Part shown: piece by piece, positions 1 to 8,620 of the stretch
Position numbering within the stretch: the stretch's first letter is position 1
Layout: every line of letters begins with the position of its first letter
Assembly: GCA_963746175.1 (NCBI GenBank)
Contig: CAVVAH010000004.1
Location: forward strand, 1,116,001-1,180,000
Length of the DNA stretch: 64,000 nt
Source of the DNA: CAVVAH01 sp963746175
GTDB taxonomy: Bacteria; Actinomycetota; Actinomycetes; JACCUZ01
Direction of reading: 5' to 3'
Program-made: the position numbers and the translations under genes
Notes under the pieces: generated by a model
The model's database searches: none
What the model saw: only the letters and a program-made list of their open reading frames with translations
Told to the model about the DNA's origin: nothing

Positions 1-645
1 CGCACCTCGAACGGTCGCGGCATCCTCTCCACGCTCGAGCTCGCCGAGCTCACCGAGCTGGACTGGGGGTCCTGGCGGGACACCTGGGAGGACTTCGAGG
101 ACCCGGAGATGCCGGACCGCGACAAGTCGCAGATCCTCACCCTGCGCCGGCTCCTCGAGACCGTCGCGGCCGCGGACCGGCGGGTCGAGCTGGCGATCGA
201 GACCAAGCACCCGACGCGGTACGCGGGCCTCGTCGAGCGCCGGCTGGTCGCCCTGCTCGACGAGTTCGGCTGGTGCCGGGCCGGGGCGCCGGCGCGGGTG
301 ATGTCGTTCTCCCAGCTGTCGCTGCGCCGCCTCCGCACGCTGGCCCCGGACCTGCGCTCGGTGATGCTCTTCGAGCGGGTGCCGCTGCGCTTCCGCGACG
401 GCACCCTGCCCGAGGGGGTCGCCGTCGCGGGGCCCAGCATCGAGGTCGTCCGGGCGCACCCGCGCTACGTCGAGCGCTGCCACCGCCAGGGCCATCCCGT
501 GCACGTGTGGACCGTCGACTCGGCGGAGGACATCGACCTGTGCGTCCGGCTGGGGGTGGAGGCGATCATCACCAACCGGCCGGGAAAGGTGCTCTCCGCC
601 CTCGGCCGGGCGCCCGGCACCGCCGGTGGCGGGTTTGGCCGGTGA
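1..645 (+). CDS. glycerophosphodiester phosphodiesterase, 5' end cut by window
   Basis: The reading frame is open from base 1, so the gene starts outside the window; 214 codons and a TGA stop are visible. The family hydrolyses glycerophosphodiesters to glycerol-3-phosphate and an alcohol. The visible part is the second half of the TIM barrel: IETKHPTRY (the Glu-x-Lys metal-site strand), then SFSQLSLRRL, and near the end HVWTVDSAEDIDLCVRLGV followed by IITNRPGKV, the usual closing strand ending in a TNxPG-type motif. The first in-frame ATG at 109 is internal, because residues encoded upstream of it (for example NGRGILSTLELAEL) continue the family pattern. No signal peptide can be judged. It is 84 bases upstream of an RsbW-like gene on the same strand. 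Confidence 0.88.
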   Translation, partial: RTSNGRGILSTLELAELTELDWGSWRDTWEDFEDPEMPDRDKSQILTLRRLLETVAAADRRVELAIETKHPTRYAGLVERRLVALLDEFGWCRAGAPARVMSFSQLSLRRLRTLAPDLRSVMLFERVPLRFRDGTLPEGVAVAGPSIEVVRAHPRYVERCHRQGHPVHVWTVDSAEDIDLCVRLGVEAIITNRPGKVLSALGRAPGTAGGGFGR

Positions 646-729
646 CCCAACCCTCACCGTTCAGACCGTTTCGCGCACCCGCATACGGGCACGGGACCAG
701 GACGGAGCAATCGGCCAGTTGGGAGTGCC

Positions 730-1209
730 ATGTCGTCGGGGGACACCACGCCACGGACGCCTGCGTCCGCGCGCCCCGACGTCCCGGTGGTGTCTCCGGT
801 GTCGATCGGCGTACCGCACGAGCGGACCGGTGTCCGGCTGGCCCGGCACGCGTTCGCCGACCAGATCACTGCCCTGGGTGTCGAGGGCGAGGCCCGGGAC
901 GACGCCATGCTGGTCCTCTCCGAGCTGGTGTCCAACGCCGTCAAGCACGCCGCCCCGCTCCCGTCCGGTGAGATCACGGTCCGCTGGCGGGTCGACGAGG
1001 AGGTGCTGCACATCGAGATCACCGACGGGGGCGCCAGCACCCGGCCCCGCGCCGGGGTCGCCGCGCTGTCCGCGCTGGGCGGTCGCGGCCTCGACATCGT
1101 GCGGAGCGTGAGCCGGCACTGGGGGGTGACCGAGGGCGAGGGCTCGGTGACCGTGTGGGCCGAGGTGCCGCGCACCAGCGACCGGTCGGCGGGGACCGCC
1201 ACGTCCTGA
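730..1209 (+). CDS. RsbW-like ATP-binding protein (HATPase_c_2)
   Basis: A 159-residue protein made of a single GHKL ATPase domain of the anti-sigma/serine-kinase type. The visible boxes are the N-box region ELVSNAVKHA (about residues 65-74), the ITDGGAS box near 97-103, and GGRGLDIVRSVSRHWG near 116-131. Proteins of this size usually act as kinases or anti-sigma factors in partner-switching systems, phosphorylating a STAS-domain antagonist. No STAS or sigma gene is adjacent, so its partner is unknown. GGGAG lies directly before the ATG at 730. An N-terminal stretch of about 30 residues rich in Pro, Ser and Thr precedes the domain. A second, much larger protein with the same ATPase domain is encoded at 29091. 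Confidence 0.85.
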   Translation: MSSGDTTPRTPASARPDVPVVSPVSIGVPHERTGVRLARHAFADQITALGVEGEARDDAMLVLSELVSNAVKHAAPLPSGEITVRWRVDEEVLHIEITDGGASTRPRAGVAALSALGGRGLDIVRSVSRHWGVTEGEGSVTVWAEVPRTSDRSAGTATS

Positions 1210-1291
1210 GCCGCCACCGCCCCGCGGGCGTCGCGGCGAGCGGCCAGTAGGGTGCCCGGGTCCCGTCAGGCGACATCCGGAGCTGCGCACC

Positions 1292-2266
1292 ATGGGCAAG
1301 AAGTCGACCCGCCGTTCCGCCGTCCGGCCCGGCGTCGGCGGCAGCAGCGTCGCCGTCGGTGAGGTGCCGGTCGTGGCCGGCCGCGAGCCGTGCCCGTGCG
1401 GGTCCGGGCGGCGGTACAAGGCCTGCCACGGGCGGGACGCCGGGCAGGCGGCCGAGGCCTACGTGGCCCGGCCCTTCGAGGGCCTGGCCGGGGAGTGCGA
1501 CTGGGTCGCGATGCGCGAGATCGTCCCGGCGGCGACGGCGTCGCTGGTCCTGGCCGGGGAGCACGCCGGGCGGCAGGCGACCCTCGCGACCGTGCTGCCG
1601 ATGGCCTGGCCGGGGCTGGTCCGGCAGGACGGCGAGCTGTTCGTCGGCCTGCAGGTCCCCGGTGGCTCCGGGGATGCCAACCGCGACGTCGCGCACGCGC
1701 TCGAGCTGGCCCTGGACGCCGAGCCCGGCACCCCGATCGCGCCGAGCGCGCTGCCCGGCGCGGGGGCCCGCCTGCAGGACCTGCTCGACACCGACGTACC
1801 GCTGCAGGTGACCGTCCACGACGGGTTCGACTTCTGGCTGGAGGGCGTGGAGGACCGCAGCCCTGACGTGGTCGCGTCGATGGAGCGCGCGAACGAGGCC
1901 GTCGTGCCGACCGTGCGGCTGACGTCGGTCGAGGCGGCGTACTGGTGCCAGATCCGGGAGCGCAACCACCTGCGCTGGGTCGTCCCGCACGACGAGGAGT
2001 CCCTGCTGGACGCGCTGGCCCGGCTGCACGCGACCGGTGGCGACACGGTCGGCGAGGGGTCGCGCTACGTCGGGTCGTTCCGCGCGCACGGCCTGGTCGT
2101 GCCGGTGTGGGACCTGGTGGCCGGAACCTCGGCCGAGGCGCTCGAGGAGCCGGTCGACGCGTTCGCCGGCCGGCTCGCCGAGGCGCTGGTCGACCCGGCA
2201 CCGCTCTCCGACGCCGCCCGCCGGGCCCGCGACGGCCTGCGCAGCCGCCAGCTCACCCTCCGCTGA
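1292..2266 (+). CDS. SEC-C motif protein, DUF5926-like
   Basis: A 324-residue cytoplasmic protein with a basic N-terminus (MGKKSTRRS) and a SEC-C-type zinc-binding motif, CPCGSGRRYKACH, at residues 34-46 (Cys34, Cys36, Cys45, His46). SEC-C motifs occur at the C-terminus of SecA and in many stand-alone proteins, where they bind zinc and protein partners. The rest matches the actinobacterial DUF5926 type as I recognise it: a conserved alpha/beta body with no catalytic motif I can name. The role is unknown. It probably forms its own unit and is followed by a strong hairpin at 2397-2438. Confidence 0.82.
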   Translation: MGKKSTRRSAVRPGVGGSSVAVGEVPVVAGREPCPCGSGRRYKACHGRDAGQAAEAYVARPFEGLAGECDWVAMREIVPAATASLVLAGEHAGRQATLATVLPMAWPGLVRQDGELFVGLQVPGGSGDANRDVAHALELALDAEPGTPIAPSALPGAGARLQDLLDTDVPLQVTVHDGFDFWLEGVEDRSPDVVASMERANEAVVPTVRLTSVEAAYWCQIRERNHLRWVVPHDEESLLDALARLHATGGDTVGEGSRYVGSFRAHGLVVPVWDLVAGTSAEALEEPVDAFAGRLAEALVDPAPLSDAARRARDGLRSRQLTLR

Positions 2267-2582
2267 CTGCCCCGATCCGCTCCGATCAGGCGTGACCTGG
2301 TCGGCCGGGTTCCGTGGCACCGATCGGTGAAGAACTGACTCGCGAGTCACTACGTTGCGCTTGCGCACGGCCCCGTCTCGGATATCGTTGGCGCCAGGCC
2401 CGAGCGCTGCTGCATCCCCCGTCGGTTGCGCTCGGGCCGTTTCATGTCCGCAGCCAGATCGCCCTTGTACGACGGAATCCGTCGTCGGTGGACGTTCCGG
2501 AAACGGGATCCTTCGCACCGACCCCCGGTCGCCACCGAATCGGTCTAGACCGTGCGGCGGAGCAGCGGTCCGACGGGGGACC
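2267..2582. other. 316-base convergent intergenic region with several palindromes
   Basis: There is no credible gene in this gap between two converging genes, but it is rich in dyads: a perfect 14-base palindrome TGACTCGCGAGTCA (2336-2349), TGCGC-TT-GCGCA (2356-2367), a long 11-base-arm hairpin (2397-2438), ACGACGG-AAT-CCGTCGT (2469-2485) and CGGTCTAGACCG (2541-2552). It is more AT-rich than the neighbouring genes. It could hold terminators for both genes or a small structured RNA. I see no promoter that I can defend. Confidence 0.55.
2397..2438 (+). terminator. probable transcription terminator hairpin
   Basis: Perfect 11-base arms GGCCCGAGCGC (2397-2407) and GCGCTCGGGCC (2428-2438) enclose a 20-base loop that contains CCCCC. 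The plus-strand 3' side continues GTTTC, a weak U-run. It lies 131 bases after the SEC-C gene and could also serve the converging arcA transcript. Confidence 0.5.
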
Positions 2583-3806
2583 TCAGCCGGCCATCGGGTC
2601 CCGGCTGATCGGGCAGGACATGCAGCGCGGCCCGCCCCGGCCGCTGCCCAGCTCGGACCCCGCGATCCGGACGACCTCGATGCCGGCCTCCTCGAGGCGG
2701 GCATTGGTCTCGACGTTGCGCTCGTACGCCACGGCCAGGCGGGGGGCGATGGCGAGGGTGTTGTTGCCGTCGTCCCACTGCTCGCGCTCGGCGGTCACGG
2801 GGTCCAGGCCGGTGTCGATGATCCGCAGCGTGTCGATGCCCATCGCCTTGGCGGCCGCGACGAGGAACGGCTCCGGCCCGTCGACGTGCAGCTCGCCGCC
2901 ATCGGTGACGGTGAAGGCCTGCAGGGTGTCGGCGATGTTGGGGTACATGACGACCGCGTCGACGTCGACCATCGTGCACACGGTGTCCAGGTGCATGGTC
3001 GCCCGCTCCTGCGCGATCGGCACCGCGAGCACCGTCGTCGCCAGACCGCGGTCGAACACCGTGCGGGCCAGCCGCTCGACCCCGGCCGGAGTGGTCCGCT
3101 CGCCGACGCCGACGGCCACCACGCCGGGCGCGAGCAGCAGCACGTCGCCGCCCTCGACCGGCTCGTTCTCCGGGCCGTGCACCAGCTCGGTGCCGGCGAA
3201 CCGCGGGTGGTGCCGGTAGATCGCCCGGGTCAGGGTCGTCTCCCGCTCGCGGGCCGGCATCGCCAGGCTGGTGACCGCCACCCGGTCGCGGATCCACACG
3301 CTGGAGTCTCGGGTGAAGAGCAGGTTGGGCAGCGGGTCGATGACGAAGTCGTGGCGGTCCATGAAGCGGTAGACCAGGCCGCCGACGGGCGCGATCTCCT
3401 CGTGCGCGAGCCCCGCCATCAGCGCCCCGGCGAGGTCGACGGGGTGCAGGTCCTGGAGGTACGACGCGACGAACCCGTGCAGCGTCTCGCCGAGCCGCGG
3501 GTCGCGCAGGACTGCGTCGATCGTCTCGGTGCGGGCCGCCTCGACCTCGAGTGCCGTGGCGAGCAGGTCGGCGAGGTAGAGCACCTCGACCCCGTGGTCG
3601 CGCAGCGACTGGGCGAACGTGTCGTGCTCGTCCTGGGCCCGGCCGACCCATGGGATGCCGTCGAACAGCAGCTTGTCGTTGTTGCGCGGGGTGAGCCGCT
3701 TGAGCTCGGGTCCGGGCCGGTGCAGCAGCACCGTGCGCAGCCGCCCCACCTCGCTGTCCACACCGAGCGGGGCGGCGCCGGCCGCAGCGGCAGGGGTCTG
3801 CGTCAT
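2583..3806 (-). CDS. arcA: arginine deiminase
   Basis: A 407-residue enzyme that hydrolyses L-arginine to citrulline and ammonia. The family signature is clear: an N-terminal LHRPGPELKRLTP (about 27-39), DGIPWVGRAQDEHD (about 48-61), TRDSSVWI, EGGDV, and HLDTVCTMVD carrying the active-site His. The C-terminus ends MSCPISRD with the nucleophilic cysteine at about residue 398. Full-length ADIs are 400-420 residues, so it is complete. No arcB, arcC or arcD genes are adjacent, so the rest of an arginine deiminase pathway would have to lie elsewhere or citrulline has another fate. It is divergent from the heparinase-like gene. Confidence 0.95.
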   Translation of the reverse strand: MTQTPAAAAGAAPLGVDSEVGRLRTVLLHRPGPELKRLTPRNNDKLLFDGIPWVGRAQDEHDTFAQSLRDHGVEVLYLADLLATALEVEAARTETIDAVLRDPRLGETLHGFVASYLQDLHPVDLAGALMAGLAHEEIAPVGGLVYRFMDRHDFVIDPLPNLLFTRDSSVWIRDRVAVTSLAMPARERETTLTRAIYRHHPRFAGTELVHGPENEPVEGGDVLLLAPGVVAVGVGERTTPAGVERLARTVFDRGLATTVLAVPIAQERATMHLDTVCTMVDVDAVVMYPNIADTLQAFTVTDGGELHVDGPEPFLVAAAKAMGIDTLRIIDTGLDPVTAEREQWDDGNNTLAIAPRLAVAYERNVETNARLEEAGIEVVRIAGSELGSGRGGPRCMSCPISRDPMAG

Positions 3807-4080
3807 GGCGGGAAGGCTAGTACCCCACCGGGAACGTTCGCCCGGCTGCGCGACGCCGCACCGGCGCCTGGCGGCGTTGTCGTCGCCCCGGGTAGAACAC
3901 CGCTACGCGGGGCTCCTCCGCCTTGCCATCCATCCGGCGCAACGCCGCTCGCGACGAGCAACGCTCCCGCAGGGCACTGGCCGTGCCCGCGCCCGGCGTC
4001 CCGGCCTCCGCAGTGGTACAGGTCACGCCGTCGGCGCGGACCGGACCCGCGGCGGTCCGCTCTGGGGGAGCATGGGGTGG

Positions 4081-6018
4081 ATGCGTCGTGGTCCCCTGCT
4101 CGGCCTCGCTGCCGCCGTCACGGCGGTCGCTGTCGTCGGCGTGCAAGTCGTGGGGACGCTGCGGCCGCCCGGACCGTCCCCCGCGCCCGGCGTACGGACG
4201 GTGGCGCAGTGCCCGGACGGGCCGGTGCCTGCCACGGACCGGCCCGTGCCGCTGGTGGCCGACCTCGCCACCGTGACCGTGCGCGACAGCGCGTCGAAGG
4301 ACGCGCTGCTGGCCGCCGCGGAGCAGGTGCTGGCCGGCACGATCCCGGTCGTCAGGCCGCGGCCGGTGCAGGGCGAGGACCCGCTGCGCTACCTGTTCGA
4401 CGCCGGCGTGGCCCTGCGGAGGGTCGTCGGTGTGCTCGGCTACGCGTACGCCGCCACCCACGACGAGCGGTATCGGGATGCTCTGGCGGCGCAGACGGTC
4501 GGTGCGGCCCGGTGGGCCGACTGGAACCCCGGGCACCCGCTGGACACGGCTCAGGTGGGCACCGCGGTGGCCCTCGGCTACTCGTGGTCGCGCGAGCGCA
4601 TGACCGCCGACGAGCGGACCGAGGTGCTCGACACCCTCGCGGACCGTCTGGTGACGCCCTACGTCTGCGGCGCCGGCGGGCTGGCCACCCGGCGGACGGC
4701 GGACGGCAACCAGGCCACCGTCGTGGGCACTGCCGTGGTGCTCGCCGGGCTCGCAGCCCGCGGCGAGGCGGGCTGGTCGGACCCCGCGGTGCAGGCCGGC
4801 TCGGCGGCGCTGGCCCGGCACGCCGCTGCCGACGGCTCCGGCCGGTCGCTGGCCGACGGACCCACCGTCGAGGGCCTCATGTACACGACGTACGAGGCGG
4901 CGAGCGTGGCGCTGCTCGACGCGACGCTGGCCGCCGGGGGTCACGTCACGGGCCGGTCGGCACCGGTCCTGGGCCCCCTGCCGTCGCTGTCGGGCCTGGC
5001 CGAGTGGAACGAGCACTGCGGCCGGGTCGTCGAGCCCGCGGTGCAGGACGGCTGGGACCTGTACCCGTGGGTGGACCGGACGACGGCGCTGGCCGACATG
5101 GCGCGCCACCCGCAGGCCGGTCCCCGGCTCGCGGAGCTGTACGAGGTGATGCAGCTCCGCGGCCGGCTCGCCCTGCCGGGGGTCGGCGAGTGGGCGGTGC
5201 CTGACGGCATCGCCGAGCTGATCAGGTCGCAGCTGACGCCGGGGGCGGCCGAGCCCGGGGCGCCGCCCGACGTGTACGCCGCCGGCGGACCGTCGACCGG
5301 GCGGCTCTACGGGTGCGCGACCCACGGCGACACGTTCGCCCTGATGACCGCGGTGCCGAACGACGCACCGCACGCCCACGCCGACGTCGGCAACGTCGTC
5401 GTGCAGCACGGCGACGTGACCCTGCTCGACGACCTCGGCCAGCGGTCGTACACCTTCACCGGCGACGGCCCGGTCTGGCGGGCGGCCACCAAGGCCCACA
5501 GCACGGTCGGCGTCGCGGACCCCGACGGAAGCGTCGTGCAGCGGCGCTCGGGATCCGCCTCGGTCGCGGTGGACGGCGACGACCTGGTCATGACGTCGAC
5601 CTCGGCGCTGGCCGGTGTCGCGAGCTGGCAGCGCCGGGTCACGACGGGCGACGGCCTGGTCCGGGTGCACGACGACCTGACGTCCACCAGCGGGGCGACG
5701 GTGCCGCTGTCCCTGTCCTTCCTGCTCGCGGCGCCGCCCTCCGCCGTCACGCAGCAGGCCGACGGGTCCCTGCGGTTCACGGTGCCCGACGGCTCGGCCT
5801 GGTTGCTCGTGCCGCCCGCCGGCACGACGGCGACCGTGACGGACGCCTCGCCGCAGCCGCCGTACGTCGACGGGCCGGACCTGGCGCCCTCGGCCGCCGG
5901 GCACACCCTCGTCGTGCTGCGGCGCGACCTCGCCGGCAGCACGGCGCTCACCACCGAGCTGCGCCGGGCCGACCCGCTGCCGGCAACTCAGGCGACGGGG
6001 ACCGCCCCACCTGGCTAG
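4081..6018 (+). CDS. membrane-anchored heparinase II/III-like protein
   Basis: About 645 residues. An uncleaved signal anchor or signal peptide (basic MRR, then a hydrophobic stretch about 6-24) is followed by a Pro-rich linker, an alpha-helical domain (about 60-400) and a beta-rich C-terminal domain containing HAHADVGNVVV, the heparinase II/III-type metal/active-site pattern. Such proteins are polysaccharide lyases or have lost activity and bind glycans; the substrate cannot be read here. The GGGGGAG at 4063-4069 is 11 bases from the ATG at 4081 but only 2 from the in-frame ATG at 4072, so I prefer 4081. The acetyltransferase starts 1 or 10 bases after the stop, suggesting cotranscription. 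Confidence 0.72.
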   Translation: MRRGPLLGLAAAVTAVAVVGVQVVGTLRPPGPSPAPGVRTVAQCPDGPVPATDRPVPLVADLATVTVRDSASKDALLAAAEQVLAGTIPVVRPRPVQGEDPLRYLFDAGVALRRVVGVLGYAYAATHDERYRDALAAQTVGAARWADWNPGHPLDTAQVGTAVALGYSWSRERMTADERTEVLDTLADRLVTPYVCGAGGLATRRTADGNQATVVGTAVVLAGLAARGEAGWSDPAVQAGSAALARHAAADGSGRSLADGPTVEGLMYTTYEAASVALLDATLAAGGHVTGRSAPVLGPLPSLSGLAEWNEHCGRVVEPAVQDGWDLYPWVDRTTALADMARHPQAGPRLAELYEVMQLRGRLALPGVGEWAVPDGIAELIRSQLTPGAAEPGAPPDVYAAGGPSTGRLYGCATHGDTFALMTAVPNDAPHAHADVGNVVVQHGDVTLLDDLGQRSYTFTGDGPVWRAATKAHSTVGVADPDGSVVQRRSGSASVAVDGDDLVMTSTSALAGVASWQRRVTTGDGLVRVHDDLTSTSGATVPLSLSFLLAAPPSAVTQQADGSLRFTVPDGSAWLLVPPAGTTATVTDASPQPPYVDGPDLAPSAAGHTLVVLRRDLAGSTALTTELRRADPLPATQATGTAPPG

Positions 6019-6019
6019 C

Positions 6020-6949
6020 GTGCCCTCGGTGAGCAGCCTCGAGATCCGGCAGTCCGGCCCGGCCGACTTCCCGGTCGCCGCCGCCCTCCGTGCAGCCAAC
6101 GAGCCGGATCGCATCATCAGCGCAGAGGGCATGCGGCTCTGGATGGGCGACCTGCCGGCGCGCGCCGCCCTCGGCTCCTGGCTGGCCACCGACGACGGCG
6201 AGCCGGTCGGCTGGGCGTTCGCGATGCGCGCGTGGACCCAGCCCGACGACGGCATCGGCTCGGTCGACGTCGTCGTCGCCCCGGACCGGCAGCGCCGCGG
6301 CGTCGGCACGGCTCTGGCGGCGTACGTCGAGCAGCACTGCTCCGGCCTCGGCCTGCACACCGTGCGGGGGATGTCGCTGGACACCGCGTCGGCGCGAGCG
6401 ATGGCCGCCCGGCACGGCTTCCGGGAGACGTACGCGTCGACGACCTCGACGGTCGACCCGCGCACGATCGACCCCGAACCGGTGCCTGACGACGTGCGGC
6501 TGGTGCGGTTCGGCGACCTCGACGACCCGCAGGCGCTGTTCGAGCTGGACCTCGAGGTGTCGCAGGACGTCCCGGGCGACGAGAGCTTCGAGGCGATGAC
6601 GCTGGCCGACTGGTCGGCGCGGTTCTGGCGGACGGCGATGGTCGACGACGACTGCAGCCTGGTGGCCTACGTCGACGCCGAGCTGGCCGGCCTGACCATG
6701 CTGCGCGTCGACCGGCCCACCGGCCGGGCGCACAACAACATCACCGGCGTCCGCCGCCGGCACCGCGGTCGCGGGCTGGCCCGGTTGCTCAAGTCGCACA
6801 GCCTGCACCGCGCCGGCGGCCTCGGCATCACCGTCGCCGCGACCGAGAACGACGAGACCAACGCGCCGATGCTGGCCGTCAACACCGCGCTCGGCTACCG
6901 GCCGTCGTCGCGCCGGGTCGAGTGGGAGCGCGGCCCGCGCGACGCATAG
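6020..6949 (+). CDS. tandem GNAT N-acetyltransferase
   Basis: A 309-residue protein with two GNAT folds. The first has the acetyl-CoA loop APDRQRRGVGTAL (about 92-104); the second has RRRHRGRGLARLLK (about 246-259), followed by ATENDETNAPMLAVNTALGY, a typical end of the fold. Tandem GNATs include mycothiol synthase and aminoglycoside-type enzymes; nothing here identifies the acceptor. There are two possible GTG starts, at 6020 and 6029, both right behind the stop of the heparinase-like gene, so translation is probably coupled. Confidence 0.82.
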   Translation: MPSVSSLEIRQSGPADFPVAAALRAANEPDRIISAEGMRLWMGDLPARAALGSWLATDDGEPVGWAFAMRAWTQPDDGIGSVDVVVAPDRQRRGVGTALAAYVEQHCSGLGLHTVRGMSLDTASARAMAARHGFRETYASTTSTVDPRTIDPEPVPDDVRLVRFGDLDDPQALFELDLEVSQDVPGDESFEAMTLADWSARFWRTAMVDDDCSLVAYVDAELAGLTMLRVDRPTGRAHNNITGVRRRHRGRGLARLLKSHSLHRAGGLGITVAATENDETNAPMLAVNTALGYRPSSRRVEWERGPRDA

Positions 6950-6959
6950 GGTCGCCGGC

Positions 6960-7877
6960 ATGTCTCTTCTGGACGGCAAGGTCGCGATCGTCACCGGCGC
7001 GGGACGCGGCATCGGCCGCGGCGAGGCCATCGAGCTGGCCCGCGAGGGCGCCCGCGTCGTGGTCAACGAGCTGGACGCCGACGCCGGCCAGGCCGTCGTC
7101 GACGAGATCGTTGCCGCGGGTGGTGAGGCAGTCCTCGACACGGGTGACTGCTCCGAGGAGGAGACGGCCGCAGGGCTGATCGCGACGGCGCTGGACACCT
7201 GGGGCAAGCTCGACGCCCTCGTCAACAACGCCGGCATCCTGCGCGACCGCACCGTGGCGAAGATGTCCGCCGACGAGTGGGACGCCGTCATCAAGGTGCA
7301 CCTGCGCGGTCACTTCCTGCCGACCCGGGCGGCCTGCGCGCACTGGAAGGACGCCGGCACCGGCGGCCGCATCGTGTGCACGGCCTCCTCGTCCGGCCTG
7401 CTCGGCAACTTCGGCCAGACCAACTACGGCGCCGCGAAGGCCGGCATCGCGGCGTTCGCCACGATCGTCGCGATGGAGATGGCGCGCTACGGCGTGCGGT
7501 GCAACGCGATCGCCCCCGCCGCCCGGACGCGCATGACCGAGTCGGCGTACGGCGCGTTCAAGGACCTCTCTGCCGAGGACGAGGGCGAGACCTTCGACTT
7601 CTGGCACCCGGACAACGTCGCACCGCTGGTCGCGTACCTGTGCAGCGAGGCGGCCGGCAGCATCAGCGGCAAGGTGTTCGGCGTGCAGGGCGACGCCGTC
7701 GAGCTGTACCAGCCCTTCACGTCGGTCGCGGTGATCCAGAACCACGACACCCGGTTCACCGCCGAGGGCATCGCGGCCCGCGCGCACGAGCTGTTCGAGA
7801 CCAGCGGCATCAACCCCGAGGTCGAGAACATGATGGCCAAGCTGCGCTTCACCATGACCGACCGCGCCGACCTCTGA
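6960..7877 (+). CDS. SDR-family oxidoreductase
   Basis: A 305-residue short-chain dehydrogenase/reductase. The Rossmann signature TGAGRGIG is at residues 12-19, NNAG at 89-92, the catalytic Ser in TASSSG (141-146), and Tyr156 and Lys160 in NYGAAK. The N-terminal 250 residues are FabG-like and most resemble the dehydrogenase part of peroxisomal-type multifunctional enzymes. The extra C-terminal 50 residues (for example VENMMAKLRF) are unlike plain FabG. It probably reduces or oxidises a 3-hydroxyacyl or steroid-like substrate with NAD(P). It is 10 bases downstream of the acetyltransferase and ends before a large palindrome. Confidence 0.88.
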   Translation: MSLLDGKVAIVTGAGRGIGRGEAIELAREGARVVVNELDADAGQAVVDEIVAAGGEAVLDTGDCSEEETAAGLIATALDTWGKLDALVNNAGILRDRTVAKMSADEWDAVIKVHLRGHFLPTRAACAHWKDAGTGGRIVCTASSSGLLGNFGQTNYGAAKAGIAAFATIVAMEMARYGVRCNAIAPAARTRMTESAYGAFKDLSAEDEGETFDFWHPDNVAPLVAYLCSEAAGSISGKVFGVQGDAVELYQPFTSVAVIQNHDTRFTAEGIAARAHELFETSGINPEVENMMAKLRFTMTDRADL

Positions 7878-7905
7878 CCGCGCGCACCTCACCCCGCCGG
7901 GCGAA

Positions 7906-7989
7906 TCGACCACGTGAGGTAGGCGTATGCCACCCGCAAGAGGCCGATCCACCTGTTGCGGGATGCACCCGGGTACCTCACGTGGTCGA
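7906..7989. repeat. long imperfect palindrome between convergent genes
   Basis: Perfect outer arms of 16 bases, TCGACCACGTGAGGTA (7906-7921) and its complement (7974-7989), are followed inward by a second, imperfect pairing zone. The element fills the space between the SDR gene and the opposite TMEM165 gene, so a bidirectional terminator is the simplest role. It belongs with the other long junction palindromes in this window by position and architecture, not by sequence. Confidence 0.6.
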
Positions 7990-8011
7990 CTCCGGCCGCA
8001 GCGGAAGGTCG

Positions 8012-8620
8012 TCAGAGAGCGGTGACGACGTCGTACGCGGCGACGGCGGCGAGGACGAGGCAGACGACGGCACCGACCCGGCGGATGGTGGCCAGCCGCA
8101 CGTGGTGCAGCAGGGTGCGGCCGAGCACGACGGCGAGGCCCGCGACGAGCACCAGCGCCACCCACGCGCCGGCGAACACGCTGACGGGGTCGTGGTAGCG
8201 CGCGGCCAGGCCGGCGGTGAGCAGCTGCGACAGGTCGCCCCACTCGGCGAGGAAGAGGATCCCGAAGCTGGTCGCCGCGGCCCGGAGCCCGGTGACCTCG
8301 CGGGTCGCCTTCGCCGCGAACTCGTCCTCCGCCTCGGCCTCCTCGGCGTCGGCCCGGGCCGCGCCGCGCCACAGCAGGAGCCCGCCGACGAGGAACATCA
8401 GCCCGGCCACCGCCGCCACGACGGCGTGCGGCAGCAGCGACAGCAGCGAGCCCGCGGTCACCGCCACGACGGACTGCACGAGGAACGCCGCCGAGACGCC
8501 GATCCACACCGGCAGCGGGCGGTACCGCGTGGCCAGCACGAGGGACGCGACGAAGGTCTTGTCGGGCAGCTCCACCGGGAAGATGAGGGCGAAGGCTGTC
8601 GCGACGACGGCGAGGTCCAC
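8012..8620 (-). CDS. TMEM165/GDT1-family cation transporter
   Basis: A 202-residue membrane protein with about six transmembrane segments in two homologous halves. Each half carries the family E-x-G-D-x-[ST] motif: ELPDKT at residues 17-22 and EWGDLS at 126-131. The first shows Pro for Gly, and the second Leu where Lys/Arg is common. Members (yeast Gdt1, human TMEM165, bacterial MneA-type) move Mn2+ or Ca2+, usually outward in exchange for protons. Its start directly abuts the larC stop, so it is almost certainly cotranscribed with larB-larC. Since LarC uses a divalent metal (Mn) with CTP, a Mn transporter is a meaningful neighbour. Confidence 0.85.
   Translation of the reverse strand: MDLAVVATAFALIFPVELPDKTFVASLVLATRYRPLPVWIGVSAAFLVQSVVAVTAGSLLSLLPHAVVAAVAGLMFLVGGLLLWRGAARADAEEAEAEDEFAAKATREVTGLRAAATSFGILFLAEWGDLSQLLTAGLAARYHDPVSVFAGAWVALVLVAGLAVVLGRTLLHHVRLATIRRVGAVVCLVLAAVAAYDVVTAL

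Noticed and set aside
2397..2438. 6C RNA or other known structured RNA
   Set aside because: The loop has five C, not six or more, and a second C-rich hairpin is missing, so only a terminator-type hairpin is supported.
3817..6465. Open minus-strand frame of about 880 codons opposite the heparinase-like and acetyltransferase genes
   Set aside because: There is no recognisable domain, and the reverse strand carries two genes with motifs. High third-position GC keeps antisense frames open.
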